64,000 nucleotides of DNA from an uncultured Muribaculaceae bacterium. Lineage in GTDB: Bacteria; Bacteroidota; Bacteroidia; Bacteroidales; Muribaculaceae. Location: contig CAJUQP010000003.1 in NCBI GenBank assembly GCA_910588245.1, positions 1 to 64,000 on the forward strand, in the 5' to 3' direction. Shown piece by piece: positions 53,201 to 61,212 of the stretch. The translations under genes were made by a program, and so were the position numbers. Below the pieces are notes generated by a model. The model saw nothing but the letters and a program-made list of their open reading frames with translations. It was not told where the DNA came from and did not search any database. Position 1 is the stretch's first letter. Every line of letters begins with the position of its first letter.

Positions 53201-54235
53201 TCAGAGTAATTGGGGAAGGAAACACGACACTATCAGCACCACGATGCCTATTACGAGCACAACTATGGTCTGCCTGGAGCAGCCCTTCCACTCCTTGAGA
53301 ATTATACCCCAAAGATTGGAGAAGACCACATTGAGGGCCATGAGGATGCAGAACGATAGCGTCATCAGTGTCGGTGATGACGTGAGGAATCCTTTACCGA
53401 GGGCAAGTCCGAAGAACTGGCTATACCACAATGCTCCGGCAAGCAGACAGAAGAAAAGATTGTTGAGCCAAACCTCCTTCTTCCCATAATCACCCCACGT
53501 CTTGTTCTTGCCGTTCTGATAGAAGCAATAAACGGCGTTGGTGGCAAATCCGCCGAGCGTGACAAGGAATGTCGCCGGGAGGGTCTTATACATGTCAGGC
53601 GTAAGTTCTCCGAAATTGACACCGCTTCCGAATTCCAGACCTACGTTGAAGCATCCGCTCATGAAGCCGCACAGAAGGGCGATGGCAAGACCTTTCGGGA
53701 AATTGAAATCCTTTACCGCCTTTTTCTGCTCCTCCGGGCTCATCGACTTAGCCTTCATCGATCCGGCCACGCCGATGATGGCGATACCGATGAGCGTGAC
53801 TACAACTCCAAGTATCACGGCGAAAGTGAGCTGAGAGAGGGGATCGTTCTCGGGAAAGAAAATATTCAGGAGAACGGGGCCCATTATCGTGCCGAGTCCG
53901 GCACATGTGCCAAGTGCTATCGACTGGCCAAGGGCAACTCCAAGATACCTCATGGAGAGTCCGAAAGTCAGACCGCCGATTCCCCAAAGAACTCCAAAGA
54001 GGATCGTCATCCACACGTTGAAAGAGTCTGAGGCAGTGAAGAGTTCACAGAAACTATGCCCCTGTGGCACGGCGAGGAGGGCTCCCAGGAAAGGAAGAAC
54101 GAGCCATGCGAAAACGCCCTGCACAATCCAGTAACTTTCCCAACTCCATCCTCGGATTTTGTTGATGGGCACGTAGCAACTCGACTGGCAGAACGCGCCG
54201 ACCGCTATTATGAGCAGGCCTATTATTATGTCCAT
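53201..54235 (-). CDS. rhaT: L-rhamnose/proton symporter
   Basis: The 344-residue protein has ten predicted membrane helices and the RhaT beginning GAFCQSSCYVPINKIRGWSWES, with VALGQSIALGTCAGLGTIMGP and ALLCGFMSGCFNVGLEFG further on. It brings L-rhamnose into the cytoplasm with protons. Neighbours are rhaA upstream and rhaD downstream on the same strand. Confidence 0.95.
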   Translation of the reverse strand: MDIIIGLLIIAVGAFCQSSCYVPINKIRGWSWESYWIVQGVFAWLVLPFLGALLAVPQGHSFCELFTASDSFNVWMTILFGVLWGIGGLTFGLSMRYLGVALGQSIALGTCAGLGTIMGPVLLNIFFPENDPLSQLTFAVILGVVVTLIGIAIIGVAGSMKAKSMSPEEQKKAVKDFNFPKGLAIALLCGFMSGCFNVGLEFGSGVNFGELTPDMYKTLPATFLVTLGGFATNAVYCFYQNGKNKTWGDYGKKEVWLNNLFFCLLAGALWYSQFFGLALGKGFLTSSPTLMTLSFCILMALNVVFSNLWGIILKEWKGCSRQTIVVLVIGIVVLIVSCFLPQLL

Positions 54236-54254
54236 ATGATGCAGGTATGTGAAA

Positions 54255-54295
54255 GCACCGGGGCCGATGCCGCGCGGGCGGCATGACTCCGGTGC
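54255..54295 (-). terminator. Two-part hairpin between rhaA and rhaT
   Basis: An outer stem (54255-54261 with 54289-54295, GCACCGG) encloses an inner stem (54267-54273 with 54278-54284, ATGCCGC). No T-run follows on the minus strand, so it is more likely an RNA stability or attenuation element than a full stop. Confidence 0.5.
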
Positions 54296-54305
54296 ATGTC
54301 ATTGT

Positions 54306-55559
54306 TTATCGCTTGGATGTCACGTCTTTCTCATATTTCTCAACCTCGGCGATATAGCTCTCTCCCACAGGCACGTTGTTCTTGAGGCAGAACATGTCGT
54401 AGACTGCGTTCCATGGGAGATTCTTGCACTCCTCGAGAAGCGCGAGGCGCTGGAACTTGCGGTCGGAAAGTTCATATTCACGAAGCTTGCCGGTGGGCTC
54501 GAGAAGAGCGCGGAGCATGCATTTCTGTGCAGCGCGCGAACCGATGACATATGCACCTATACGATTGAGTGTGCCATCGAAATAATCCAGCCCGTAGTGT
54601 ACGCGGTTGAGAGCCCCTGCGCGTACAATCTCGCTGAAAAGGTCGAGTGTGGGATCGTCCATGATGGTGACATGGTCGGAGTCCCAGCGGATCGGACGAG
54701 ATACGTGGAGCATGAGCTCGGGGACGAAGAGCAGCATGGCTGACACCTTGTCGGCAACGCTCTCAGTGGGATGGAAGTGGCCTGTGTCGAGAGTGATCAT
54801 CATGTCGTTTTTGGAGGCATAGGCTGTATAGAAATCGTTTGAGCCTACAGTGTAGCTCTCAAGACCGATACCGAACACCTTCGACTCCACGCAGTCTTTC
54901 ATCCAATCGTATTTATGCTCAAAAATCTGGTCGAGCGAGTCTTTGAGAAGCTCGCGATAGAGATAACGGTTCACAGTGATATCCTTTGATCCGTCGTGCA
55001 CCCAGGTATTCATGATACAGGGATCCTGCTGGGCTTCGCCGATAGCCTGCGAGATGGCACGGCAGCGTTTGCTGTGCTCAATCCAGAAATCGCGGATACC
55101 CTTGTCGGGATTGGCAAGCGAGAGATCGCCGCTTTTCGGGTGAGAGAAGGATGTGGAGTTGAAATCGAGCTTCACACCGTTAGCCTTTCCCCACTCTATC
55201 CAACTTTCGAAATACTCGGGAGTCACTTCATCGCGGTCGACCACTTTCCCCTTGAAATCGCCATAAATCTCGTGGAGATTAAGACGGTGCTTGCCTGGTA
55301 TGAGGCTCATGGCGTAAAGTATGTCGGCGCGGAGTTCGTCTATGTTGCGTGCTTTGCCGGGATAGTTGCCGTTCACCTGTATGCCGCCGGTAAGGCCGCC
55401 CTCATGCTGCTCGAATCCGGCCACATCATCGGCCTGCCAGCAGTGCATGCTCAGATGGAAGTCCTGCATCTGCTGAAGCACCTTGTCCGTATCCACGCCG
55501 ATAACGGCATATCTCTCTTTGGCTATTTCATAAGCCTGTCTGATTTTCTCGTCGTTCAT
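54306..55559 (-). CDS. rhaA: L-rhamnose isomerase
   Basis: The 417-residue protein matches RhaA in length and pattern: MHCWQADDVAGFE, GGLTGGIQVNGNYPGKARN, RLNLHEIYGDF near the start, and metal-site blocks DTGHFHPTESVADK and RPIRWDSDHV. It converts L-rhamnose to L-rhamnulose in the cytoplasm. It follows rhaB after 12 bases on the same strand. Confidence 0.97.
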   Translation of the reverse strand: MNDEKIRQAYEIAKERYAVIGVDTDKVLQQMQDFHLSMHCWQADDVAGFEQHEGGLTGGIQVNGNYPGKARNIDELRADILYAMSLIPGKHRLNLHEIYGDFKGKVVDRDEVTPEYFESWIEWGKANGVKLDFNSTSFSHPKSGDLSLANPDKGIRDFWIEHSKRCRAISQAIGEAQQDPCIMNTWVHDGSKDITVNRYLYRELLKDSLDQIFEHKYDWMKDCVESKVFGIGLESYTVGSNDFYTAYASKNDMMITLDTGHFHPTESVADKVSAMLLFVPELMLHVSRPIRWDSDHVTIMDDPTLDLFSEIVRAGALNRVHYGLDYFDGTLNRIGAYVIGSRAAQKCMLRALLEPTGKLREYELSDRKFQRLALLEECKNLPWNAVYDMFCLKNNVPVGESYIAEVEKYEKDVTSKR

Positions 55560-55571
55560 TGTCGTATGGTT

Positions 55572-56993
55572 TTATTTAGGTTGATAAGTTTTCGTTTCAG
55601 TGGAATTGACGGAGATGCGGCGCATATCGTTCAGCGAACCGATCTTTCCGCAGGCCTTAAGCTGAACGAGTACATTTCCGAGCGCCGTCGATTCAGTAGG
55701 ACCGGCCACAACCGGAATGCCAAGCTCATCGGCCGCATACTGCATCAGATAGCCATTGCGCGAGCCTCCCCCTATCACGTGAAGTCGTTTGATCTCAACG
55801 GGCGACATCTCACGGAGCCAGCCCACGACCGTGCCGTAGCGCTTGGCAAGACTCCGGAACGCCACACGTACGAAATCGGCTGTCGAGGCGGGTTCCGCCT
55901 GTCCTGATTCACGGCAATATTCCCTTATGGCTTCCGTCATGCTCTCAGGATGTGCGAAACGCGGATCGTCTGGATTTATGATACTTTCACAATCCGATTT
56001 CTCGCAGAGTGCCACCAGCTCCCCGATATCTTCAGGGGCATCTTTGAACTCGGGACGGCACTGCTCGAAAATCCACATGCCGCATATGTTTTTAAGGAAA
56101 CGGGTTGTGCCGTCGATTCCACCCTCATTGGTAAAGTTATATTTGCGACTTTCAGGGGTGATGATGGCGTCAGGAGTCTCGATACCCATCAGGCTCCACG
56201 TGCCGCAACTCAGATAAGCGTAATCTTTGTCGGGGGTAGGAATGGCTATCACAGCCGAGGCTGTATCGTGTCCCGCCACGGCAATCACGGGAATATCACC
56301 CGCACCGGTATACTCTCTCACCTGACGCGTGAGGCGTCCGATCTCCGCACCTGGCTGCACCATAGGGCCGAATTTTTCACGCCCGAGCCCTACAGCCTCG
56401 AGAAGCTTCGTGTCAAGATCGCCCGTCTTAGGATTGAGAATCTGCGACGTCGAAGCCACAGTATATTCCGTTACTGCATTGCCGGTAAGCATATACGACA
56501 ATGCATCAGGAATGAAAAGAATCCTATCGGCATGGTCAAGCACCTCGGGAGAGTTGCGTCTGATAGTGTCAAGCTGGAAAAGCGTATTGAAATTCATGAA
56601 CTGTATGCCGGTGAGAGCATACACGTCGTCAAGTCCGACTTTCTCGGCAAATCTCTCTATGGCGCCGTCGGTATGGCTGTCGCGGTAGCAGTAAGGCAAC
56701 CCGCACAAAGTGCCGTCAGAATTGAAATAGGCCACGTCGCAGCCCCATGTGTCGATACCGATCGAGGATAGTTTCTCCCCTGTCGGTTTAAGTCGCGCCA
56801 CTGCAGCCTTTATCCCCTCGAGCACCTGATTGTACAGCTCGGGGAGATTCCAGAATACATGGCCGGCTATGGGAAGCATCGGGTGCTTGAACCGTGTCAG
56901 CTCCTCCATATCAACCTTCGAGCCATCATATGCCGCAAGTATAGTGCGTCCGCTCGTGGCGCCAAGGTCAACTGCCAAATGATATGTTTTCAT
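55572..56993 (-). CDS. rhaB: Rhamnulokinase
   Basis: The start at 56993 (MKTYHLAVDLGATSGR) opens with the phosphate-1 motif of FGGY kinases; an in-frame ATG at 57065 adds 24 residues without pattern. The 473-residue enzyme shows GIDTWGCDVAYF, VAGHDTASAV, YLSCGTWSLMGIE and HVIGGGSRNGYLMQYAADEL (adenosine site). It phosphorylates L-rhamnulose. A -7 box at 57012-57019 suggests that the rha genes can be read separately from the upstream lyase gene. Confidence 0.95.
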   Translation of the reverse strand: MKTYHLAVDLGATSGRTILAAYDGSKVDMEELTRFKHPMLPIAGHVFWNLPELYNQVLEGIKAAVARLKPTGEKLSSIGIDTWGCDVAYFNSDGTLCGLPYCYRDSHTDGAIERFAEKVGLDDVYALTGIQFMNFNTLFQLDTIRRNSPEVLDHADRILFIPDALSYMLTGNAVTEYTVASTSQILNPKTGDLDTKLLEAVGLGREKFGPMVQPGAEIGRLTRQVREYTGAGDIPVIAVAGHDTASAVIAIPTPDKDYAYLSCGTWSLMGIETPDAIITPESRKYNFTNEGGIDGTTRFLKNICGMWIFEQCRPEFKDAPEDIGELVALCEKSDCESIINPDDPRFAHPESMTEAIREYCRESGQAEPASTADFVRVAFRSLAKRYGTVVGWLREMSPVEIKRLHVIGGGSRNGYLMQYAADELGIPVVAGPTESTALGNVLVQLKACGKIGSLNDMRRISVNSTETKTYQPK

Positions 56994-57011
56994 GTCTGTT
57001 CGATTTAGCTG

Positions 57012-57019
57012 CAAAGATA
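57012..57019 (-). promoter_or_regulatory. Probable -7 box of the rhaB-rhaA-rhaT-rhaD unit
   Basis: On the minus strand TATCTTTG fits TAnnTTTG, 18 bases before the rhaB start codon. No TTG lies at the usual distance, so an activator may be needed. Confidence 0.5.
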
Positions 57020-57075
57020 ATGAATGTATAGGAATAATACCTTTCCACATCATTCTCCTTTGCATTTATTGCGGT

Positions 57076-58929
57076 TTATTTTTTCTGAAACGGGAATCTC
57101 TTGACTTTCATGTCAGGTCCGAAATAGAACCCGAGTTCCGGAGGCTGATTGTAGGCGATGTTCTCGTTGGCCACGCTCATGCGATAGACAGGATCCTCCA
57201 TAAGGGAAGGAAACCTGTAATCCGTTGCATAAGGAGTGACATAAATACGGAGATTGCGATTGTCAGCCGTACGCATCACCACCTCTTCACGCCAATCGCC
57301 AAGTATATCGGCCGACACGGCGGGATTTGCCTTGGTGCCGTTGTTCCACATACATCCTTCCATCTCAAGCAGAGGTTCGCAAGAGCCGGTCTGCCAGTTA
57401 TACTTGCTGACCATATTCTTATCAAGCATCTCCCGGAGAAGATCCCCGTCCCACCACACGGCAAAGTTGACAGGCACACCTGCAGATATCTCGTTCTGGA
57501 ATTTCTCGGCGGGAGAAATAAGGTTACCCTTGAAATCGCGCACACCCCCGGTGTTTGGCGACCAGACCTCCACCCCCTCATGGGTTGGATCTATGTCCGC
57601 AGCCATGCATCTGCCTATATCCTTATCGCTTTTGAACTGGAAGATGACCTCACCTGTGGCGGCATCGCGCAGCGAGGTGCCATCTTTCTTATTCTCATGG
57701 CAACCCCATACGTAATACTTCTCATTATTTATGTCGGATATGAGATGGATAGCATCGCCATGATACATCCCGGTTGAATAAAGTCCCTTTCCGTCATTAT
57801 CGACAGCCATCTGTCCGTAAATGATCTCATCACATCCATCCTTGTCGACATCCGCGACACGGAGATTATGGTTCCCTTGTCCGGCATAGGCTTCATTGCC
57901 GGGGGTATCGGAATCAAACACCCAGCGGAGCTTCAGCTCCTTCCCGTCCCAGTCATATGCGGCAAGGACGGAACGAGTGTAATAACCCCGGCACATCACG
58001 GCAGACGGATGTTTTCCGTCGAGATAGGCGGCAGCTGCCAGAAAGCGGTCGCTACGGTTGGCGTAGCTGTCACCCCAGTCCTTAAGCTCGCCACGCGGGG
58101 GCACATAGTCTACGGTAGCCATTGCCTCGCCGGTCTTGCCATTGAAAACCGTTAGATATTCCGGACCGGCCACGATGCGTCCCTTGAGATTGCGCCAGTC
58201 GGCACGTCGGTCGCCGATCACTTTTCCCGTGCCGTCCTGCGTGCCGTCTGCCGTGCGGCAGATAAGTTCAGCACATCCGTCGCCATCGAAGTCGGCTACG
58301 AGAAATTGAGTATAGTGTGCCCCGGAACGTATGTTCTCACCCAGGTCTATGCGCCAGAGCTTAGTTCCGTCAAGCTTATAACAGTCAAAATAAGTAGGTC
58401 CGGTGAAACCGTCGTGGGCATTGTCGTGGGAATCCGTGGGATCCCATTTTAGAATAATCTCGTATTCGCCATCACCGTCTACATCGCCCACAGATGCATC
58501 ATTGGCATTATAGGTGTATTCCTTGCCGAAAGGTTCCACTCCCCTTTCAGGCACGTCAAGAGGGATATTTATATATCCCATAGGAGCATCGGCTGCCACC
58601 GATGCCGATCCTGAGGCGCCACCCTTGACAGGCCTCACCTCATATTTCGCCGCTTTCCCGGCCTTTAATTTGTCTTTATAATATGTCGCTCCTGCAAGGG
58701 GAGTCTTGTTAATCTTCTTGCCATCCCTATAAATATCGAACGACTGGTTTTCGGGATCACTGACAAGATAACGCCAGCTCAGGATGACTTCATCGGGATT
58801 CTCTCTGACAGCCACCACACCCCTACCGAGCTTCTCGAGCTGCATGTTTTGATAGTCGTAGGCGCCTTGTGCAAGCATTGGCACTACGTTCAACCCGAGA
58901 GCACACATAATTGGAATAAATCTCTTCAT
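57076..58929 (-). CDS. PL11 rhamnogalacturonan lyase
   Basis: The 617-residue protein has a signal peptide (cleavage near PMLAQ) and an N-terminal fibronectin-like part (about 25-110), followed by an eight-bladed propeller full of calcium-binding loops (DVDGDGEYEIILKWDP, VADFDGDGCAELICRTADG, VADVDKDGCDEIIYGQ), as in YesW/YesX and other PL11 enzymes. It cuts the alternating Rha-GalA backbone of rhamnogalacturonan I by beta-elimination. It lies between susD and rhaB on the same strand; a hairpin at 58988-59015 separates it from susD. Confidence 0.92.
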   Translation of the reverse strand: MKRFIPIMCALGLNVVPMLAQGAYDYQNMQLEKLGRGVVAVRENPDEVILSWRYLVSDPENQSFDIYRDGKKINKTPLAGATYYKDKLKAGKAAKYEVRPVKGGASGSASVAADAPMGYINIPLDVPERGVEPFGKEYTYNANDASVGDVDGDGEYEIILKWDPTDSHDNAHDGFTGPTYFDCYKLDGTKLWRIDLGENIRSGAHYTQFLVADFDGDGCAELICRTADGTQDGTGKVIGDRRADWRNLKGRIVAGPEYLTVFNGKTGEAMATVDYVPPRGELKDWGDSYANRSDRFLAAAAYLDGKHPSAVMCRGYYTRSVLAAYDWDGKELKLRWVFDSDTPGNEAYAGQGNHNLRVADVDKDGCDEIIYGQMAVDNDGKGLYSTGMYHGDAIHLISDINNEKYYVWGCHENKKDGTSLRDAATGEVIFQFKSDKDIGRCMAADIDPTHEGVEVWSPNTGGVRDFKGNLISPAEKFQNEISAGVPVNFAVWWDGDLLREMLDKNMVSKYNWQTGSCEPLLEMEGCMWNNGTKANPAVSADILGDWREEVVMRTADNRNLRIYVTPYATDYRFPSLMEDPVYRMSVANENIAYNQPPELGFYFGPDMKVKRFPFQKK

Positions 58930-58987
58930 ATGAATGTAAATAAATCGGTTGTTGGTCTGTTGGAAGTGTGAGGAAAGGGTATAATAA

Positions 58988-59015
58988 GGGAGGCACCGGC
59001 ATTGCTGATGCCTCC
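58988..59015 (-). terminator. Hairpin between susD and the PL11 gene
   Basis: GGGAGGCA and TGCCTCCC form an 8-bp stem with a 12-base loop; TTATTAT follows on the minus strand. It probably reduces read-through from the receptor genes into the enzyme genes. Confidence 0.65.
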
Positions 59016-59052
59016 CTCTGTTTAGACAATTATGATTCTATTAAACTCTATA

Positions 59053-61188
59053 TCAATATCCGGGATTCTGCCAAGCAGCTGCCTCTTCTTGAGAGAGGTT
59101 GCTGCCGTCCGGATGGAGAAGACCATCGATAAACGTCTGCGGAATCGGGCGGAGATAATGCTTTTTCGCATCGAAGTTGAGCACGTCAGGATTGAGCTTC
59201 TTGGCACGGTTTTCAAGAGTCATAGTGCGAGAAAGGTGCTCCCAACGCACGAACTCTCCGGCGAGCTCACGAGTCTGCTCATTGAGGATAAAGTTAAGAG
59301 CTCTGTCAAACTGAGAGCTTACTCCAAGCTTTGCGAGGATCTCCTCGTCTTCAGCAGGAAGATTGTCCCATGTCCAGTTGGTCATCTCATTCTCGGTAGA
59401 AGCGTAGGTGACATCAAGATCAGGGTTCGACAGATAATACGAGTTCATGCCGAGATTCCAACCATTGTTAGCGGCAACGTTATTGTCGCGCGCAGTCACA
59501 TAAGGACAAACGCTTGCTGACGCATAGCAACCGTCGACATAATAGCTGCGGTTCTCACCCTCGTGCCATGCGCCACGACGGCGCAAAGCATCGATATCGG
59601 ATTTAGCACCGGAATAATCATTGAGACGCACCTTGATTTCAGCGCGTATCAGATAAGTCTCACCAAGTCGGGCGAAGATCACGTCTCTCGAGCCGTTGTC
59701 GCCGGCAAAGGCATTCAAATATCCACACGTATGTTTGCTTATGCCGCAATACATGTTGGCACCGTGAGACTGATAAGGATTAGTTGTCTGATTTCCGAAC
59801 TTATCGCCGACATACTTCCCGTCTTTGTAAAGGATCCAGGAATGAATGATCGGTTGCCCGGCATTACCAAAGGTCGATTCCCCGTTTCTCTCCTGCACGC
59901 GACCGCCTGCGGCAAGTCGCCCGGCTTCGTCAACAAAATTGGCGTCAGTCTGATAACGCTTCGAGCCGAAGTTGAATTTGTCATAGGTATGATCATTCTT
60001 CTTATTAATGATGAAGACAACGGATGGATCTCCGATATGTACTGCCGGAGCTCCTGTCTTTTCATCACCGGCATACTCGACTGCCGTTCCATAGACAGTA
60101 GCGAAAGACTTCCAGAGACGCGCGTCATTGACATTATCAAAAACGGAGTAAGTATATTCCGTAGGACGGAAACGCTGGAAATCCTTTCCTCCTGTCAAGC
60201 AACCGCGCATACCACCAAGTGTGGAGTTGGCGAAGTTGGAGAACTGGGGATTGAAGAAGGCACCCGGATTACGCATTGTTGTGCGACCATAGAAATTCTC
60301 ATCCTGCGCAAGCGACATCAGGATCTCGTCACTCTGCTCGATATCACAGTTGATACCGGTCCAGTTGCCATAAAGATCAATTACATCTTTCTCAAGAGAA
60401 CGTGCGGAGATCGCATAATTGGCAGCCTCAAGAGCCTTGTTGAGATATTCAGTTTTCAGTGAGGAGTTCCAGCTGTCATTGCGCTCGGAAGCGGCGAAAA
60501 GAAGAGCTTTAGCAAGGAAATGAGCTGCGGTGGCCTTTGTCCAGGTCACACCCTTTCCTGCCATCGAGTAATCCTCTCCATCGAAGAGATTATAAGCCTC
60601 AGTCAGATCGGAGATAATCTGTTTCCAGCACTGCTCTGGAGTAGTCACCTCAAAAGAACGAACCACACCTTCCGCAGGTTCCGTCTGCAGCACACAACGT
60701 CCGTACTGCGATGTGAGCATATAGAAATTGAATCCACGAAGGAAGTAGGCATGGGCCAGACACTGGTTCCTTACTTTCTCGTCATCAATCATCCCCGCCT
60801 TGGAAATGATTGTATTAGCCGAGGCGATTCCGAAATAAAGCTCATCCCAGATAGCTGCGTTTGTTCCGGTATTGCCGTTGACGCCAACCCATGTCGGAGC
60901 CATGCGCACATCGTAGGTCAACCACATTTCGTTTGAGCCATCTGTGCCGATCCCGAATTCATCTGTGCCCATCATGAGCTGGTTGTAGCCCTGACTCTCA
61001 TAGCCTCCCCACCAACGCACATGACCGTAAAGGGAAAGAGTGAGTGCCTTGAGACCTTCCGGGGTCTCAAAATACTGTGTTGAGAAACCGGTTGTATAAT
61101 TCTCGTCAAGGAAGTCGCTCGAGCAGGATGAGAATCCTGCGACTGTGGCTGCGAGAAGACCGGCTGAAATATATCTTGAAAATTTCAT
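59053..61188 (-). CDS. SusD/RagB-family outer-membrane lipoprotein
   Basis: The 711-residue protein has lipobox GFSSC (Cys22) and the SusD pattern: DFLDENYTTGFSTQYFETPEG, ALTLSLYGHVRWWGGYES, AHAYFLRGFNFYMLTSQYGRCV, AKALLFAASER and, near the end, RARLGETYLIRAEIKVRLNDYSGA-type segment and ELAGEFVRWEHLSRT. SusD proteins form the lid over the SusC barrel and bind glycans at the cell surface. It follows susC after 24 bases. At 711 residues it is longer than the common 500-600. The neighbours indicate rhamnogalacturonan I as ligand. Confidence 0.93.
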   Translation of the reverse strand: MKFSRYISAGLLAATVAGFSSCSSDFLDENYTTGFSTQYFETPEGLKALTLSLYGHVRWWGGYESQGYNQLMMGTDEFGIGTDGSNEMWLTYDVRMAPTWVGVNGNTGTNAAIWDELYFGIASANTIISKAGMIDDEKVRNQCLAHAYFLRGFNFYMLTSQYGRCVLQTEPAEGVVRSFEVTTPEQCWKQIISDLTEAYNLFDGEDYSMAGKGVTWTKATAAHFLAKALLFAASERNDSWNSSLKTEYLNKALEAANYAISARSLEKDVIDLYGNWTGINCDIEQSDEILMSLAQDENFYGRTTMRNPGAFFNPQFSNFANSTLGGMRGCLTGGKDFQRFRPTEYTYSVFDNVNDARLWKSFATVYGTAVEYAGDEKTGAPAVHIGDPSVVFIINKKNDHTYDKFNFGSKRYQTDANFVDEAGRLAAGGRVQERNGESTFGNAGQPIIHSWILYKDGKYVGDKFGNQTTNPYQSHGANMYCGISKHTCGYLNAFAGDNGSRDVIFARLGETYLIRAEIKVRLNDYSGAKSDIDALRRRGAWHEGENRSYYVDGCYASASVCPYVTARDNNVAANNGWNLGMNSYYLSNPDLDVTYASTENEMTNWTWDNLPAEDEEILAKLGVSSQFDRALNFILNEQTRELAGEFVRWEHLSRTMTLENRAKKLNPDVLNFDAKKHYLRPIPQTFIDGLLHPDGSNLSQEEAAAWQNPGY

Positions 61189-61212
61189 TTGATTGTCTTT
61201 GTTTATTGGAGA

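Noticed and set aside
54996..55907. Plus-strand open frame of 303 codons opposite rhaA and the end of rhaB
   Set aside because: It spans two convincing minus-strand genes and shows no domain.
59563..60462. Plus-strand open frame of 299 codons opposite susD
   Set aside because: No start signal, no recognisable domain, and the opposite strand encodes a full SusD protein.
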